DNA of 64,000 bases, from positions 55,326,306 through 55,390,305 of the forward strand of contig NC_090173.1 in assembly GCF_024679245.1 (NCBI RefSeq), given 5' to 3'. Below the pieces are notes generated by a model. It searched no databases. It was not told the DNA's origin and worked only from the letters and a program-made list of their open reading frames with translations. Shown here piece after piece: positions 13,270 to 25,360 of the stretch. Numbering within the stretch: the first letter of the stretch is position 1; every line of letters starts with the position of its first letter. The position numbers and the translations under genes are program-made. The DNA comes from Pseudorasbora parva (taxonomy: Eukaryota > Chordata > Actinopteri > Cypriniformes > Gobionidae).

Positions 13270-13750
13270 AAATCACATCAGCTAAATAATGGGGTACACA
13301 ACCGCAATGGGCTAAAACATGGCATCTCCATCCACTGTAAATATAGGACAGGGTAGAAACGGTGCTGGGATGCTCCACCTCATTGAGCCAGAAAACATTA
13401 TGCTGAAAGAAAACCGTGTTTAAGTTCGCCCTATGATTTTGGTGCCCAGTTTCAATTAAAAGTGAAATCAGTTCTCTTTAAGCCTATGCCTGTTTACTTC
13501 CCACTGCCGAAAGATCAGTGCGATTGTAGTCATTTCCTCTTATTGTTTCGTCTTTCTTTTCATGGGCTCATTTTTTTGTTGTTGTTGTTGTTTTATTGCT
13601 TTTTTATCTCTCTCCCACAGCTCTGCAAGGGTATGGGTACATGGCTGAGGGGTCACAGGCTTAGAGGGGAAGAGTACATGTGCAAATTTTTATGGCTAAC
13701 CACATGTGTTTTTAGATATCTGGGCCTCTATTTCTCATGGAAAGGCGGTT

Positions 13751-13812
13751 GGGGGTAGTGTGGGGCGGGGATGGGTTACGGGTAGGTTGGGGGACACTGG
13801 TGGGTTGGGGGG
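13751..13812 (+). other. G-quadruplex-prone tract
   Basis: Within 62 bases there are runs of 5, 4, 4, 3, 3, 5, 3 and 6 guanines with loops mostly of 1-7 bases, so several alternative four-tetrad or three-tetrad quadruplexes are possible on the plus strand. The tract sits in otherwise unremarkable intergenic DNA at 13.3-14.27 kb, which holds no recognised gene. Confidence 0.6.
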
Positions 13813-14276
13813 TTAGTTGGTGTGGGAGAGAAAAACATGTGGTTCTTGTTTGAAGGGTTAAGATGAAGCAGCCATGTTTCTTCCTGTGAAGTGCAACGGA
13901 AATCCAAACATCCCCTCAATGATTAAACAGTATGGCTTCTGCGACGCCCTCATATGAGGAACAACAAAATACACCATCATGTGATGGCTGCATAAACACA
14001 ATAATGTGCAGGGTAGTGGGGGAAGGAGATGCAATGTTCTTGGTATGTGGAAAACATCAGTGATTAAGAGATTTGTAAACCTTCCAGTACCCCTCTTGGC
14101 CCTCATGTGGTCATATTTCAGAGTTGGCAATCCACCGGCCATAACGGACACTGCAGACTGGGCACCTGGGAGCCCTAAAATATAAAATCTGAAGTAAGCT
14201 ATACAGACAGTGCTTCTGGGGCTGGACTCTCAAAACATTGACAAACATGTAGCCCCCATCTTCCATTGCTTGGGCA

Positions 14277-14281
14277 AACAG
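14277..14281. repeat. Target-site duplication AACAG (left)
   Basis: AACAG here and at 15711-15715 exactly flanks the LTR element between them; a 5-bp duplication is the norm for Gypsy-type integrases. Confidence 0.9.
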
Positions 14282-14655
14282 TGTAATGAAGTTCGTTCAT
14301 GGGAAGGAAGGAGGCGGGAACCGGCGAACGTTTCACAAACATTTATTAACTCAAAATAAAATAAACAAAACGAAAGTAAAACCGCGGACAGCCCCTCACG
14401 GACGACTGCCCGCAAACACACACAAAATAAAACGTGGGCAGCCCCTCACGGACGACTGCCCACAAACACATAAACAAAACATAACATAAAATTCCAGGCC
14501 TGGTCCTCTCTCGTCTTCCGCAGCTCTTGCTCCTCCTTATATGCTCCCGTCACATGGCCGCGAGACGAGACCGGTGTGCCACGCAGCTGGCACTCATGAA
14601 CGTTAATCACCGGCCCGCTCTCGCGGTCCCTCGCCCCGCTGCCTGTCACACCACA
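14282..14655 (-). repeat. 3' LTR of the TRIM-like element
   Basis: Identical to 15337-15710. On the minus strand it contains AATAAA (complement of 14342-14347), which can serve as the poly(A) signal of the element, and ends in TGT...ACA dinucleotide termini. Confidence 0.93.
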
Positions 14656-15336
14656 TACCCCCATCGCCCCTCGCAGGCCGGGGGGCACTCCCGAGACTGC
14701 GCTCTACTCCCCCCCCCCCCCCTCTCCCGGGGGGGCCGATCACGGCGGCCGCGGCACCTGGGGGTAAGGACAGAGCAGAGAGGCGAGAGAAATGTAGACG
14801 GGAGCACGAGGAGCCCACGGAGCCCGCGGACGAGAGAGGGGAGAGAGGGAAAAAAGAAAAAGAGAAAAAAAAAAATTCTGGTCCGGTTCCCCGACACACT
14901 GCCGCTCGGTCCTCACCAGCCGAGAGGCTCTTCCTCGCGGTGCTATGCGATGGTGCTGGACGCCCGGTGGACGGCCCGATCCTCCTCCGCCCCCTGGCGG
15001 CCGGCGGTGGCTCCTCCTATTGAGGGCAGTCGGCAGCGAGCTCCGGGTTCCCTGCTCCTCCCCGTTCCGGCGGATGGCAGCAGGCTCCGGCCCACGGCGA
15101 ACGCCGGCAACTCCTCCGCTCCCTCCAGGACGGCCGCCACCCCACCTCGACCCAGGGGCACGGCAGCGAGCTCTCCGTCCCACCGGTCTTCACTCGCTCC
15201 AGCACCACCGCCTCGGGCAGTCACTCGCGGTCTTTCTTCATCCGCGCTGCCCGAACTCCTCAGCACCGCGATCCCCCTCAGCAGCGAGGGCTCTCCGACA
15301 GCGCGTCCCTCCTTCCTCCCGGGTTTTCGGCACCAA
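14656..15336 (-). other. Non-coding internal region of the TRIM-like element
   Basis: GC-rich sequence of 681 bp between the LTRs. Overlapping open frames on both strands (up to 295 codons on plus) have Pro/Arg/Ser-rich composition and no domain, as expected where GC-rich DNA lacks stops. A CTCF-like word, CCGCCCCCTGGCGG, lies at 14987-15000. Confidence 0.8.
15317..15335 (-). other. Primer-binding site, tRNA-Phe type (TRIM)
   Basis: The plus strand reads TCCCGGGTTTTCGGCACCA, the 3' end of vertebrate tRNA-Phe including CCA but with one extra T. It sits one base from the LTR, exactly where reverse transcription is primed for a minus-strand element. Confidence 0.85.
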
Positions 15337-15710
15337 TGTAATGAAGTTCGTTCATGGGAAGGAAGGAGGCGGGAACCGGCGAACGTTTCACAAACATTTA
15401 TTAACTCAAAATAAAATAAACAAAACGAAAGTAAAACCGCGGACAGCCCCTCACGGACGACTGCCCGCAAACACACACAAAATAAAACGTGGGCAGCCCC
15501 TCACGGACGACTGCCCACAAACACATAAACAAAACATAACATAAAATTCCAGGCCTGGTCCTCTCTCGTCTTCCGCAGCTCTTGCTCCTCCTTATATGCT
15601 CCCGTCACATGGCCGCGAGACGAGACCGGTGTGCCACGCAGCTGGCACTCATGAACGTTAATCACCGGCCCGCTCTCGCGGTCCCTCGCCCCGCTGCCTG
15701 TCACACCACA
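15337..15710 (-). repeat. 5' LTR of the TRIM-like element
   Basis: For transcription on the minus strand this is the upstream LTR. A TATA-like box GCATATAAGG is read on the minus strand at about 15590-15601, giving a plausible promoter. The right target duplication AACAG follows at 15711-15715. Confidence 0.92.
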
Positions 15711-15984
15711 AACAGTTACTCCCACAATTAAGTCATGCCAGAATTTGACATGCTCAGTGATGGAAAAGGTCACAAAGCAACACTGTTTACACTCTTCATC
15801 TCCCCTTTCTTGTATCTGCACCTTAAATAAAGTATTTTAGCATCCAAAGAATTACCCACATCACCTTTAATTAATCAAGTAATATGACAAAAATGTCTTA
15901 GATGGGGGAAATTATGGGAAGTTTCTGGGAAATTTGCCTAATAATCCAACCTTGTGGTTGTGTTTTCTTTCTTAGTTAAAGACT

Positions 15985-16950
15985 ATGGGCCCTATTTTAG
16001 CAATCTAAGCGCATGTTCTGAAGCACAGGTGGACTTAGGGCGTGTCCAAATCCAATTTTGATAGTTTAATGATGGAAAAAAATGGTCTGTTCACCTGGCA
16101 CATGGTCCAAAAAGGTTGTGCCACGTCTCTTAATGAGTCATGGGTGTGTTTTGGGCGTAACATGCAATAAACCAATCAGAGTCTAATCTCCCATTCCCTT
16201 TAAAAGCCAGTTGTGCTCGCACCATGGAGGATTCACTGTTGACATGAAGTGTAAATATAATTTACTAAATCATTTTTACTCTAAAATTAATATAAAATCA
16301 ATAACCAAGTTCTGCTCCAAATTTTAATTTGATATCACAAAAATGTAATTTCCCATGAGATTTTATTTAGGGATCCCCCCCCCCCCCCCCCCACCCGATG
16401 GATTTTACTAAATGTCTATCCAAATACTACTTATATTTTACAAAACAGTTTTGTAAAAACTAAATGGGGAATCTTGAGATGCAAACCTTTACGACTATAT
16501 GTGTTTTGTCAATATCCGAAAAGGTTTTGATTATAAAGTATTTCAAATAAATTTTGTCAAATGAAACCTGAATGCAACATCCAATTTCCAAAAAACAGTT
16601 TTCACAAGATACATTTTGAGTTTACGCTTGTGCGGACACAACGAGTACAAACCAGTGTGTTTACCCTTTAAATAACACTAAAACACTGCACTATTGCCTT
16701 TAGAGCAGGTTTGTGTTGGTCAATGGCTCAGTCGTTTTCAGTTCCTCAAAATAGCAACGCTCCAACAATGCTCCTGAACACTCCTGGTTTTCAGACCAGA
16801 CGCCCATGGGGGAACAGATGAGCCAGCGCATTTGACATTTAAACAACCTGGAGCTGGATGTGAAAATAATAACTGTGTCAGGCTTAAACTAGCAGAAAAC
16901 ACTTGCGTCGCGCCTGGCTTCGCATTGCACCGGGAGTAGGATAGGGCCAT
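15985..16950. mobile_element. Non-autonomous DNA transposon, hAT-like
   Basis: The ends ATGGGCCCTAT and ATAGGGCCAT are inverted copies. Inside is non-coding sequence with a C run at about 16375-16392. A block at about 16640-16900 recurs as a partial copy at 45185-45525 (shared CTCAAAATAGCAACGCTCCA and CAGACGCCCATGGGGGAACA). No target duplication is obvious, so the hAT label is tentative; the repeat status is firm. Confidence 0.65.
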
Positions 16951-16959
16951 ATATCTATC

Positions 16960-17240
16960 TTGAATGCCTCACTTTGGATGATTACAGCAGAGACTGCTTG
17001 ATGGGTGCTGGAGTTTCTCTTTGGATGGTTGTGTTTATAATGTGTGAGGTAATGTGGGACACTGCTCCAAACTTCTCCTTCACCGACATTCCACCGAAGC
17101 CGTCCAGCTCTTCTGCTGGCTAGGAATCAGAAGCAGGAAACAGCAGGAATCCATGGCACCGATCAACCACTCCCATCACTACTGCCTCCAGACCTGCCAC
17201 TGAGAGCAGCCGGCCTGGAGAGAGATCACACGATCCTTCT
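16960..17240. promoter_or_regulatory. Candidate conserved non-coding block 3
   Basis: Repeat-free mixed-composition sequence directly next to a transposon on one side and a (GA)n tract on the other. No coding frame. Function is only suggested by composition. Confidence 0.25.
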
Positions 17241-17284
17241 CACCTCGCATGACGAGCTCTTTACAGAGGGAATGCTCCCGGACA

Positions 17285-17431
<147 letters not shown>

Positions 17432-18690
17432 AATATTCAAATTCTATTCTTAACCGTGACTTCATCAAACCCTCATAAATCAGTACTACATCAGTTTGCC
17501 CCACACCACCTATTTTACTTTTAGGGACAGCCAGACAGCTAACTTTGCTTGTCCGAAGATAAAATTGAGTCTCTCTCTTGCTGCGTTTATATTTAGGTCT
17601 ATACTTTCTAATGACTGTAGAGCTGTGTATTCCTCTCCCCCTCCCCCTGACTCGAGGTTGCCAGATTGGCTGCAGGATCAGCAGGAGCGTTTGTAGATCT
17701 GCAGCTGTGGTAACTAGAGCAGATCTGGCAACCCAGATGCCCAAACACTGCTGACTTCTGATTGGTCGATAGGTGGAGGGCGGAGCTTCAGGCCAAAACA
17801 CAACATGACATCATCAACATCAGTTGAGCTGCAACAACAACTTTTAAATGACAATATCCTGGCCGGACTACTGTTGACAGTGATAGAAGTATTTGAAATG
17901 AGCATGATTTCTTAATGTCTAGTGACATATCAGGGCCATTTTATGATTCATTGAAATACATTTCTTACATACAGTTTGGTTAACAAGGATCTGCTTCCTT
18001 CCAGATTTGCGAGGGTCATCAATGCTCAGAAATAGTGATTTAAAGGGAAAAGCACTGGGTCTAAGGGTGACCACTTTGAGTGATAGTTCCCCTAGGATGA
18101 TGATAGTGGTTATAGAGGGAGAGAAAGAAAGACCCCCCTCCCCAAATTAGCCATTTTTGCTCAGCTCTCACTAGTGGGCTGGTGTAAACAAACCAAGTGC
18201 TTATTGCCAGCGTTTGATCTTGTGAACTGTAAAATCTTCCTTGCAAAAACAGGAAAATTAGTCCTTGGATGCAGAAGGGGCTGAGTGACAAAAGCTTGTG
18301 GGAAGATTTTTTTCTTTTCTTGGCATGCTTTTGACTGAATTTCCTCTTTGAGGAGTTTTTTGGGTCCATGTTATGATCTTAATATTCCTGCATCTGAGCT
18401 ATACTAGACTAGACTAAGTCTCTAGAATCTGTAATGAAACTGTTGATCCCCGATTAATATCTATGCAGTTAAGTAGTGTTTGATAAGGTAAGCATCATTA
18501 CTACTGTTGATCATATAGGATTAGAGAGCTGAACAACCCCCCGGATCTCACGGCTGGTTCAAACATATATAATCACGTCACGTAATCTTAACATTGATTT
18601 TATATATAAAAAGTGAAAATTAAATATTTATCCAAATATTTTTCAAACTGCTTGCCCTATGTAGAGGCTCCCAGTCCAGCACAAGGGGGA
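17432..18690. other. Intergenic, no gene seen
   Basis: About 17630-17800 contains the words CAGATTGGCTGC and CAGATCTGGCAACCC, and looks like an old interspersed repeat. The part at 17930-18360 is repeat-poor and could be constrained non-coding DNA. No exon is recognised. Confidence 0.5.
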
Positions 18691-18841
<151 letters not shown>

Positions 18842-18884
18842 TACTTACATGTAATATGAAATAAATGATCATATGTACATACAC

Positions 18885-19620
18885 CTTCCTAATATTATGT
18901 TAGTCCCCCTTTTGCTGCCAAAACAGCCCTGACCTGTCGAGGCATGGACTCCACTAGACCCCTGAAGGTGTGCTGTGGTATCTGGCACCAAGATGTTAGC
19001 AGCAGATCCTTTAAGTCCTGTAAGTTGTGAGGTCGGGCCTCCATGGATCGGACTTGTTTGTTCAGCACATCCCACAGATGCTTAATTGGATTGAGATCTG
19101 GAGAATTTGGAGGCCAAATCAACACCTCAAACTCGTTGTGCTCCTCAAACCGTTCCTGAACCATTTTTGCTTTGTGGCAGGAGCATTATCTACTGGAAGA
19201 GCCACAGCCACCAGGGAATACCGTTTCCATGAAAGGGTGCACATGGTCTGCAATAATGCTTATGGTGCCAAGGTATGGTAATAATGCTGCAGTGGGGCGG
19301 CAGTGGCTCAGTGGTTCATGTAGGTTGTCTACAAACCGAAAGGTTGGTGGTTCAATCCCCGGTTCCACCTGACCAAGTGTCGAAGTGTCCTTGAGCAAGA
19401 CACCTAACCCCAGCTGCTCCCGACGAGCTGGGTGGCGCCTTACATGGCTGACACCGCCGTCGGTGTATGAATGGGTGAATGTGAGGCAAAATTTAAAGCA
19501 CTTTAGATAAAAGCGCTATATAAATGCAGTCCATTTACCATGCTTAGGTAGGGGATGTGTGTTTCAAAGTAACATCCACATGGATGAAGGACCCAAGGTT
19601 TCCCAGCAGAACATTGACAA
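18885..19620 (-). pseudogene. Tc1-like transposon copy A, truncated, split by a SINE
   Basis: On the minus strand the segment encodes the C-terminal half of a Tc1-type transposase: a frame from 19164 to 18895 contains PPNSPDLNPIKHLWDVLNKQ, the catalytic-glutamate region with Lys where the catalytic Glu is expected (PIEHLWD in the sister copy at 33.9 kb). The more N-terminal part resumes at 19541-19620 beyond a SINE (19263-19539). The first catalytic Asp region and the left end are missing. The right end stops in AATATTAGGAAGGTG without a full inverted repeat. A dead copy of the same family as 33055-34125. Confidence 0.85.
19263..19539 (+). mobile_element. tRNA-derived SINE inserted in Tc1-like copy A
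   Basis: A tRNA-like head carries an A box (TGGCTCAGTGG, near 19303) and a B box (GGTTCAATCCC, near 19349). The body contains CTTGAGCAAGACACCTAACCC and the tail AAAGCGCTATATAAATGCAG, which is shared by many fish SINE/LINE pairs. ATGCTTA at 19256-19262 and 19540-19546 is the likely target duplication within the Tc1 sequence. About 30 bases before the A-box region are of unclear origin. Confidence 0.85.
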
Positions 19621-19884
19621 AACAAATGGACTTGTTACTTCTAATAGCAAGTCAAACACAGACACGCTGCTGTGAGCATGTAAGATATGCTGCTGTTTCG
19701 ATCTGCTGCATAAATAACAACAGCAGATTATGACAGGTGGAGCTGGGGAGGTGGAGCAGCAAAGGAACTGCGAGACCCAATCAGATTTCTTGTGGCACAG
19801 GATTAAATTTCCAAATGAAAGACGGTAGTGGTCAGTAGCTCTGGTAACGCTGACAATAGCCCGGCCGCTCCCGATATCCATTGA

Positions 19885-20320
19885 CAACAGTGTGGGCTTA
19901 GCCTATAGAATTGAGCGACAGCTGTGGTATCTTATTTAGCCTATTTTGACAGTATCATGATAAGATAGTGTAGAAGTGTATCCGCACATTTTGCAGTGGC
20001 GGTGTTCACACAGTTCCCAGTTCCTGCCTTGAACCTGGCAATATATGTTCTCTGCATCCTCTGGCATTCGGCCATTAGAGCACCTTCAGAGAGAACATTG
20101 TGGTCACATTTTGGAGGAGAGACATTCGGTAATGAAACCGCTGTCAGCCACTGACAGCCGTTCTGTTCGTGCATGGATGTTAAAAAAGATTTATTTGTGC
20201 AATATAGTAAATTTTTCGTTTATTGGTATACTTTTGGGCTTAGCCTATAGATTTGAGTGACAGATCGTCGTCAGACAGTCGTATTTTATTCAGCCTATTT
20301 TGACAGTAACATGATAAGAC
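19885..20320. repeat. Direct-repeat pair
   Basis: GGGCTTAGCCTATAGA-TTGAG and TTTAGCCTATTTTGACAGTA occur at about 19892-19962, and again in the same order at about 20237-20312. The 75-bp copies are diverged and flank about 270 bp of unclassified DNA. This could be a local tandem duplication or ends of an old element. Confidence 0.6.
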
Positions 20321-21860
<1,540 letters not shown>

Positions 21861-21978
21861 TTTAAGAGGTTTTTTTAAAAATAGTTGGTCTTCTGAGCTT
21901 TTTTAAGTCTAAGCATAGCAGACTTTCTTTGCTCTAATGCTGTCTGTATCAGACCAACGGTTGCGGGACATATGAGGG

Positions 21979-22091
21979 ATAATCCACGGCTAGCTGTGCA
22001 TTGAACGATCTAAATGCACGACGTCGAGGCAAAGAACTGCCGGGCGCGAAGTGCATTACAATCGTTTAATGCACAGCTAGTCGTGGATTAC
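21979..22091. mobile_element. Short foldback element (41-bp inverted arms)
   Basis: Arms 21979-22019 and 22051-22091 are inverted copies (ATCCACGRCTAGCTGTGCAT core) with about five mismatches and a 31-base loop. There is no coding capacity. It is likely a miniature inverted-repeat element, or the palindromic end of one; the family is not recognised. Confidence 0.7.
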
Positions 22092-23095
22092 GCTGCTTAT
22101 ACGTTAGTCATTTGCCAACATTGACAACTTATTGATGTTTGCAGTGCAATATCTGACTGAAAAGGGTTAAATGTATGGTTATTTTCATCAGTTACGGCTC
22201 GTTAGATCTAGCATCCGAGATAAAGATTAATTAATTATAGCGTTTATTTGAATTAATGATTGAGTATAAATGTCTCAGCACCTGGACAAACACTCGAGTG
22301 GATTCCAAGTTCAACACCTGTGATTGGCCAACTGCATTGTAGATATCTACAAACATGTCTGATTGGCTACATTACTCACCGAAGCGAAAAAATGTTGGAA
22401 ATGTAATCATTTAAAAAGTGTAAATACAGATACACACTGGGTCATTTGCTAGCTCCTTTTCGGTAATAATATGCTATTATTACGAATCCTTACGGAGGAT
22501 TACAGATCATAGTTATGGGCAGCGTTTCCCTCTTAAAGCAGAAGCAGCAGCAGGTTGGCTGTGGTTTGAGTGAGAAAATGACACGCTATTATGTTACGCT
22601 ATTAAGTCCGTCTCAAGCTCGGAACAGCGATGTCCATTGGGTCCGTGGACAAGCCTCCCCCAACCCCGCTCTGGCGCCAGGCCTGGTTTTGTGTGTTTTC
22701 GCTGCATTCACGCTGTATACCAATGCAAGTAGAGGTAACTGCAGACTGGAGCAATGGGCGTGCCATGAGGTCGGAAAGGAATGGGGCGTCCCGCGAGGTC
22801 TTTTTACTGTCTATGACCAGGGCGCGAAAAGCTTCCTGATCCGCATAAAAGCGAGCCATAAACTGAATCACTATAATTACACAAATAATTATACAAGACA
22901 AAATACATTTATTTCGCTGTAAAAAAGCGATAATGATATTAAGAATACATTCGAAAGTACGTTACCTTCGAAACCATCTGTATGGCGCGGGTTACGTGAC
23001 GTCATCACCACCACGACTTTTTTAGGATCAATCCTTAAAAAAACATTCATACTGTTTGTGATAAATGCACTTTTTTAACACATCACTTGAATATA
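22092..23095. other. Intergenic, no recognised gene
   Basis: An open frame of 135 codons at 22515-22922 on plus has no recognisable domain. Its opposite strand is also open, so I treat it as non-coding. The rest is unclassified, probably old transposon sequence. Confidence 0.5.
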
Positions 23096-23099
23096 TTAA

Positions 23100-25356
23100 A
23101 GGGGTCATATAATGCCATTTTTGTACAAGTTAATATGATTCTTTAGTGTCTAAATGAAAACTTGGTCATATACTTTGATAAAAAAATTCTCATTAGTATT
23201 GTAAGAAAACACTCATTTTACCTGGTCAAAAACAGCTCTGTTTTCAGCAAGCCGTTCTCATGCATACGGCTTTAAATGCTAATGAGCTTTGCTCACCCCG
23301 CCCCTCTGTTCTGTGGGGCGCTTTCACCAAGCGACAACCTCCCGGGATCTCTCTTGAAGCCAATACGGAAGTAATGTAAACTGTAATTCCTCGACTGGCC
23401 TCAAGGGACCGGCTCCAGAAGGCAGCAGAATCTCATTGAGCCCCATTTTAAAATTGTCAACTTTACAGCGGAAAAAAACATGTTTAGAGCCTGGTACAAA
23501 TTTTGGCTTACAAGGCTAATTTTGATCTTCATGACAACTGTGAGGGGGGTGAATTTTTTTATAACTCATTCGTTTACGTTATATAAAGCCTTAAAGTTAT
23601 GCATAATTAAGGGCGTGGTTACAAGTGGATAGCCATTTATCTGCTGTTTATAGTTATTGCGTCACCTCAGCTCCGCGCACATCCCGCCTTTTTGCCCATT
23701 TTCTGTTATCCGGGAGTGACACGCGATAACTCTCGCTAGCAAGATGGCAACGCCCAGCTCGCCCCTACTTTAAGCTTCAGAACGGCTTATCGGAATCCTA
23801 TGGGTGACGTCACGTCCATATTTTTTTGTCAGTCTATGGCTTTCACACACACACATTAGGAGTGTTGCCGTTGACAACAGTAGAGCCGAAAGAATGGCGA
23901 CGCGAGTCTCTGAGGAGATCTTTGCAACTTTAGCAATAGGGACTTTAAGCAACAGCCACTGATGGAACGGCAAGAGCGACCGGAAGTAAACATTTAACTG
24001 CCGTAGCCAAAGAACGCAAAAATCATTAAGCAACAATAAAGAGAGGGCGTAATGGTTCATTTAACATAATTTGACCAAATATAAAGAAACATGTAATTAA
24101 AAAGCAAGGAAATGGTTGCTTTTGGCATTAAATTATAAACAGATACAATTAAAATGCCACATAACTACATTTACTTATCTAATCTGTCACGTATTAATGA
24201 CTACGGCAAACCAGCTGTTCTCCTGTCGTAGACGGTTACAGTAGAATGTCACAAAGTAGCAGTTAAAGTCGCGCATGCGCAATAGAACGCCAGAACGCCG
24301 TTGCCGTTCCATCAGTGGCTGTTGCTTAAAGTCCCTAATATGAACCGCAGTCTGACAACGGGACAAGATGACAGCTCCAACGAAATTCAGCAATTAAGGC
24401 TAAACAGGACGTTTCTGAATGGTTGGTTACCGTAATGTCACTGATCTGTCTTTATGAACAGGCTGGGTAACATTACCGATAAATGCTATGTGTTTACTGA
24501 TGTTTACATTAGTTCATTGACAGATTGATGTTACAGCTAATGCCAATAAAAAAAAATTTTCCGTAAATGTCGGCTTGTCAGTGATGCTTAACGTTATCAA
24601 TTCAGTGTAATAACTGTTACAACACGATTTATTTATTTATTGACAGTAACTTATAAACCATCTACATAATTAAGCTTATGTTAGTTACCACGTCCACGTT
24701 AACTTTATCACCAGTGTACGCAGAGTTTGTAACAACACAATAACCATAACACGTTGTTCATTATAAACGTGCGATTATGAATTATATTGAGAACGTCATA
24801 CATAGAAAGCATGCAGTAATGTAACTTACCCACTTTAGCCGCATTCATCCTGAAGCGTGTAACTTTACGCGTTTTAAACTACTCACTGGTGAGAAATGCT
24901 TCACGGTTCGCGCAGACATAAAAACATTGACGAAAACAAAACTCAGCCACTGCATCTTCAGCGGTTTGGATGTAGGAACATCAGAAGGACTGCTGTGTTC
25001 ATTATTACACCCAAGATCAGAACATTACAATCGCTTAGACGCCATTCTGCTCCAGCGTATTCACAATGGCGGACTGTGATGAGCTCGCTCAGGGCCGGTC
25101 TGAGATGAAACTGCTTGTCAATCAACAGTCGTGGGAGGGGTGTCGGGCTGTGTGACGTCACACGGCCGAACGGCTCGATTTGAGACAGGGGAAAACATAT
25201 AAGGAGATTTAAAACTCCTTTCACAACCACAGAGAAAGGAGTTTTAAAAACACTGGATGGATTTTTATCATTGTAGGATGGTTGTGTACAGGCACTGCCA
25301 ACACACATTTCCATACAATCAGCTTGTAAAAGTGCATGTACCATTATATGACCCCT
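23100..25356. mobile_element. TTAA-target DNA transposon, non-autonomous
   Basis: The ends AGGGGTCATATAATG (23100) and CATTATATGACCCCT (ending 25356) are perfect inverted repeats flanked by TTAA at 23096-23099 and 25357-25360. That target is used by piggyBac and Kolobok elements. The 2.26-kb interior has no recognised transposase frame. It contains a nested TA-flanked element (23938-24335) and a 14-bp-stem hairpin at 25208-25245 (TTAAAACTCCTTTC and its complement). Confidence 0.8.
23938..24335. mobile_element. Nested MITE with 35-bp perfect TIRs, TA target
   Basis: The left end starts GGGACTTTAAGCAACAGCCA; 23938-23972 and 24301-24335 are exact inverted complements over 35 bases. TA flanks both ends (23936-23937 and 24336-24337), the target of Tc1/mariner-type elements. 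The 398-bp element is non-coding and sits inside the TTAA element. Perfect TIRs suggest it is not old. Confidence 0.75.
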
Positions 25357-25360
25357 TTAA

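Larger units (their letters stand above)
14282..15710 (-). mobile_element. Complete non-coding LTR element (TRIM-like), very young
   Basis: Two 374-bp direct repeats (14282-14655 and 15337-15710) appear identical base for base, begin TGTAATG and end CCACA, and are flanked by AACAG. The internal part is only 681 bp. Next to the right LTR, after a one-base spacer, lies a primer-binding site complementary to the tRNA-Phe 3' end, with one extra T (15317-15335), so the element is oriented on the minus strand. Next to the left LTR is a purine-rich tract on the minus strand (complement of 14656-14675), the expected polypurine tract. No gag, protease, RT or integrase motif is present. It must be moved in trans; the Gypsy element at 53.4-58.5 kb has the same primer type and similar LTR termini. 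Confidence 0.93.

Noticed and set aside
14527..15414. 295-codon open frame on plus, and overlapping minus frames up to 177 codons
   Set aside because: They lie in the GC-rich interior and LTR of the TRIM, overlap on both strands and have Pro/Arg/Ser-rich composition without a domain.
15985..16950. Firm hAT target duplication
   Set aside because: Flanks TAAAGACT and ATATCTAT do not match, so superfamily stays tentative.
19300..19365. tRNA gene
   Set aside because: A and B boxes are present but the sequence does not fold as a tRNA and continues into a SINE body; the same holds for 39.4 and 43.0 kb.
22515..22922. 135-codon frame
   Set aside because: No domain, opposite strand also open, sits in unclassified repeat-like DNA.
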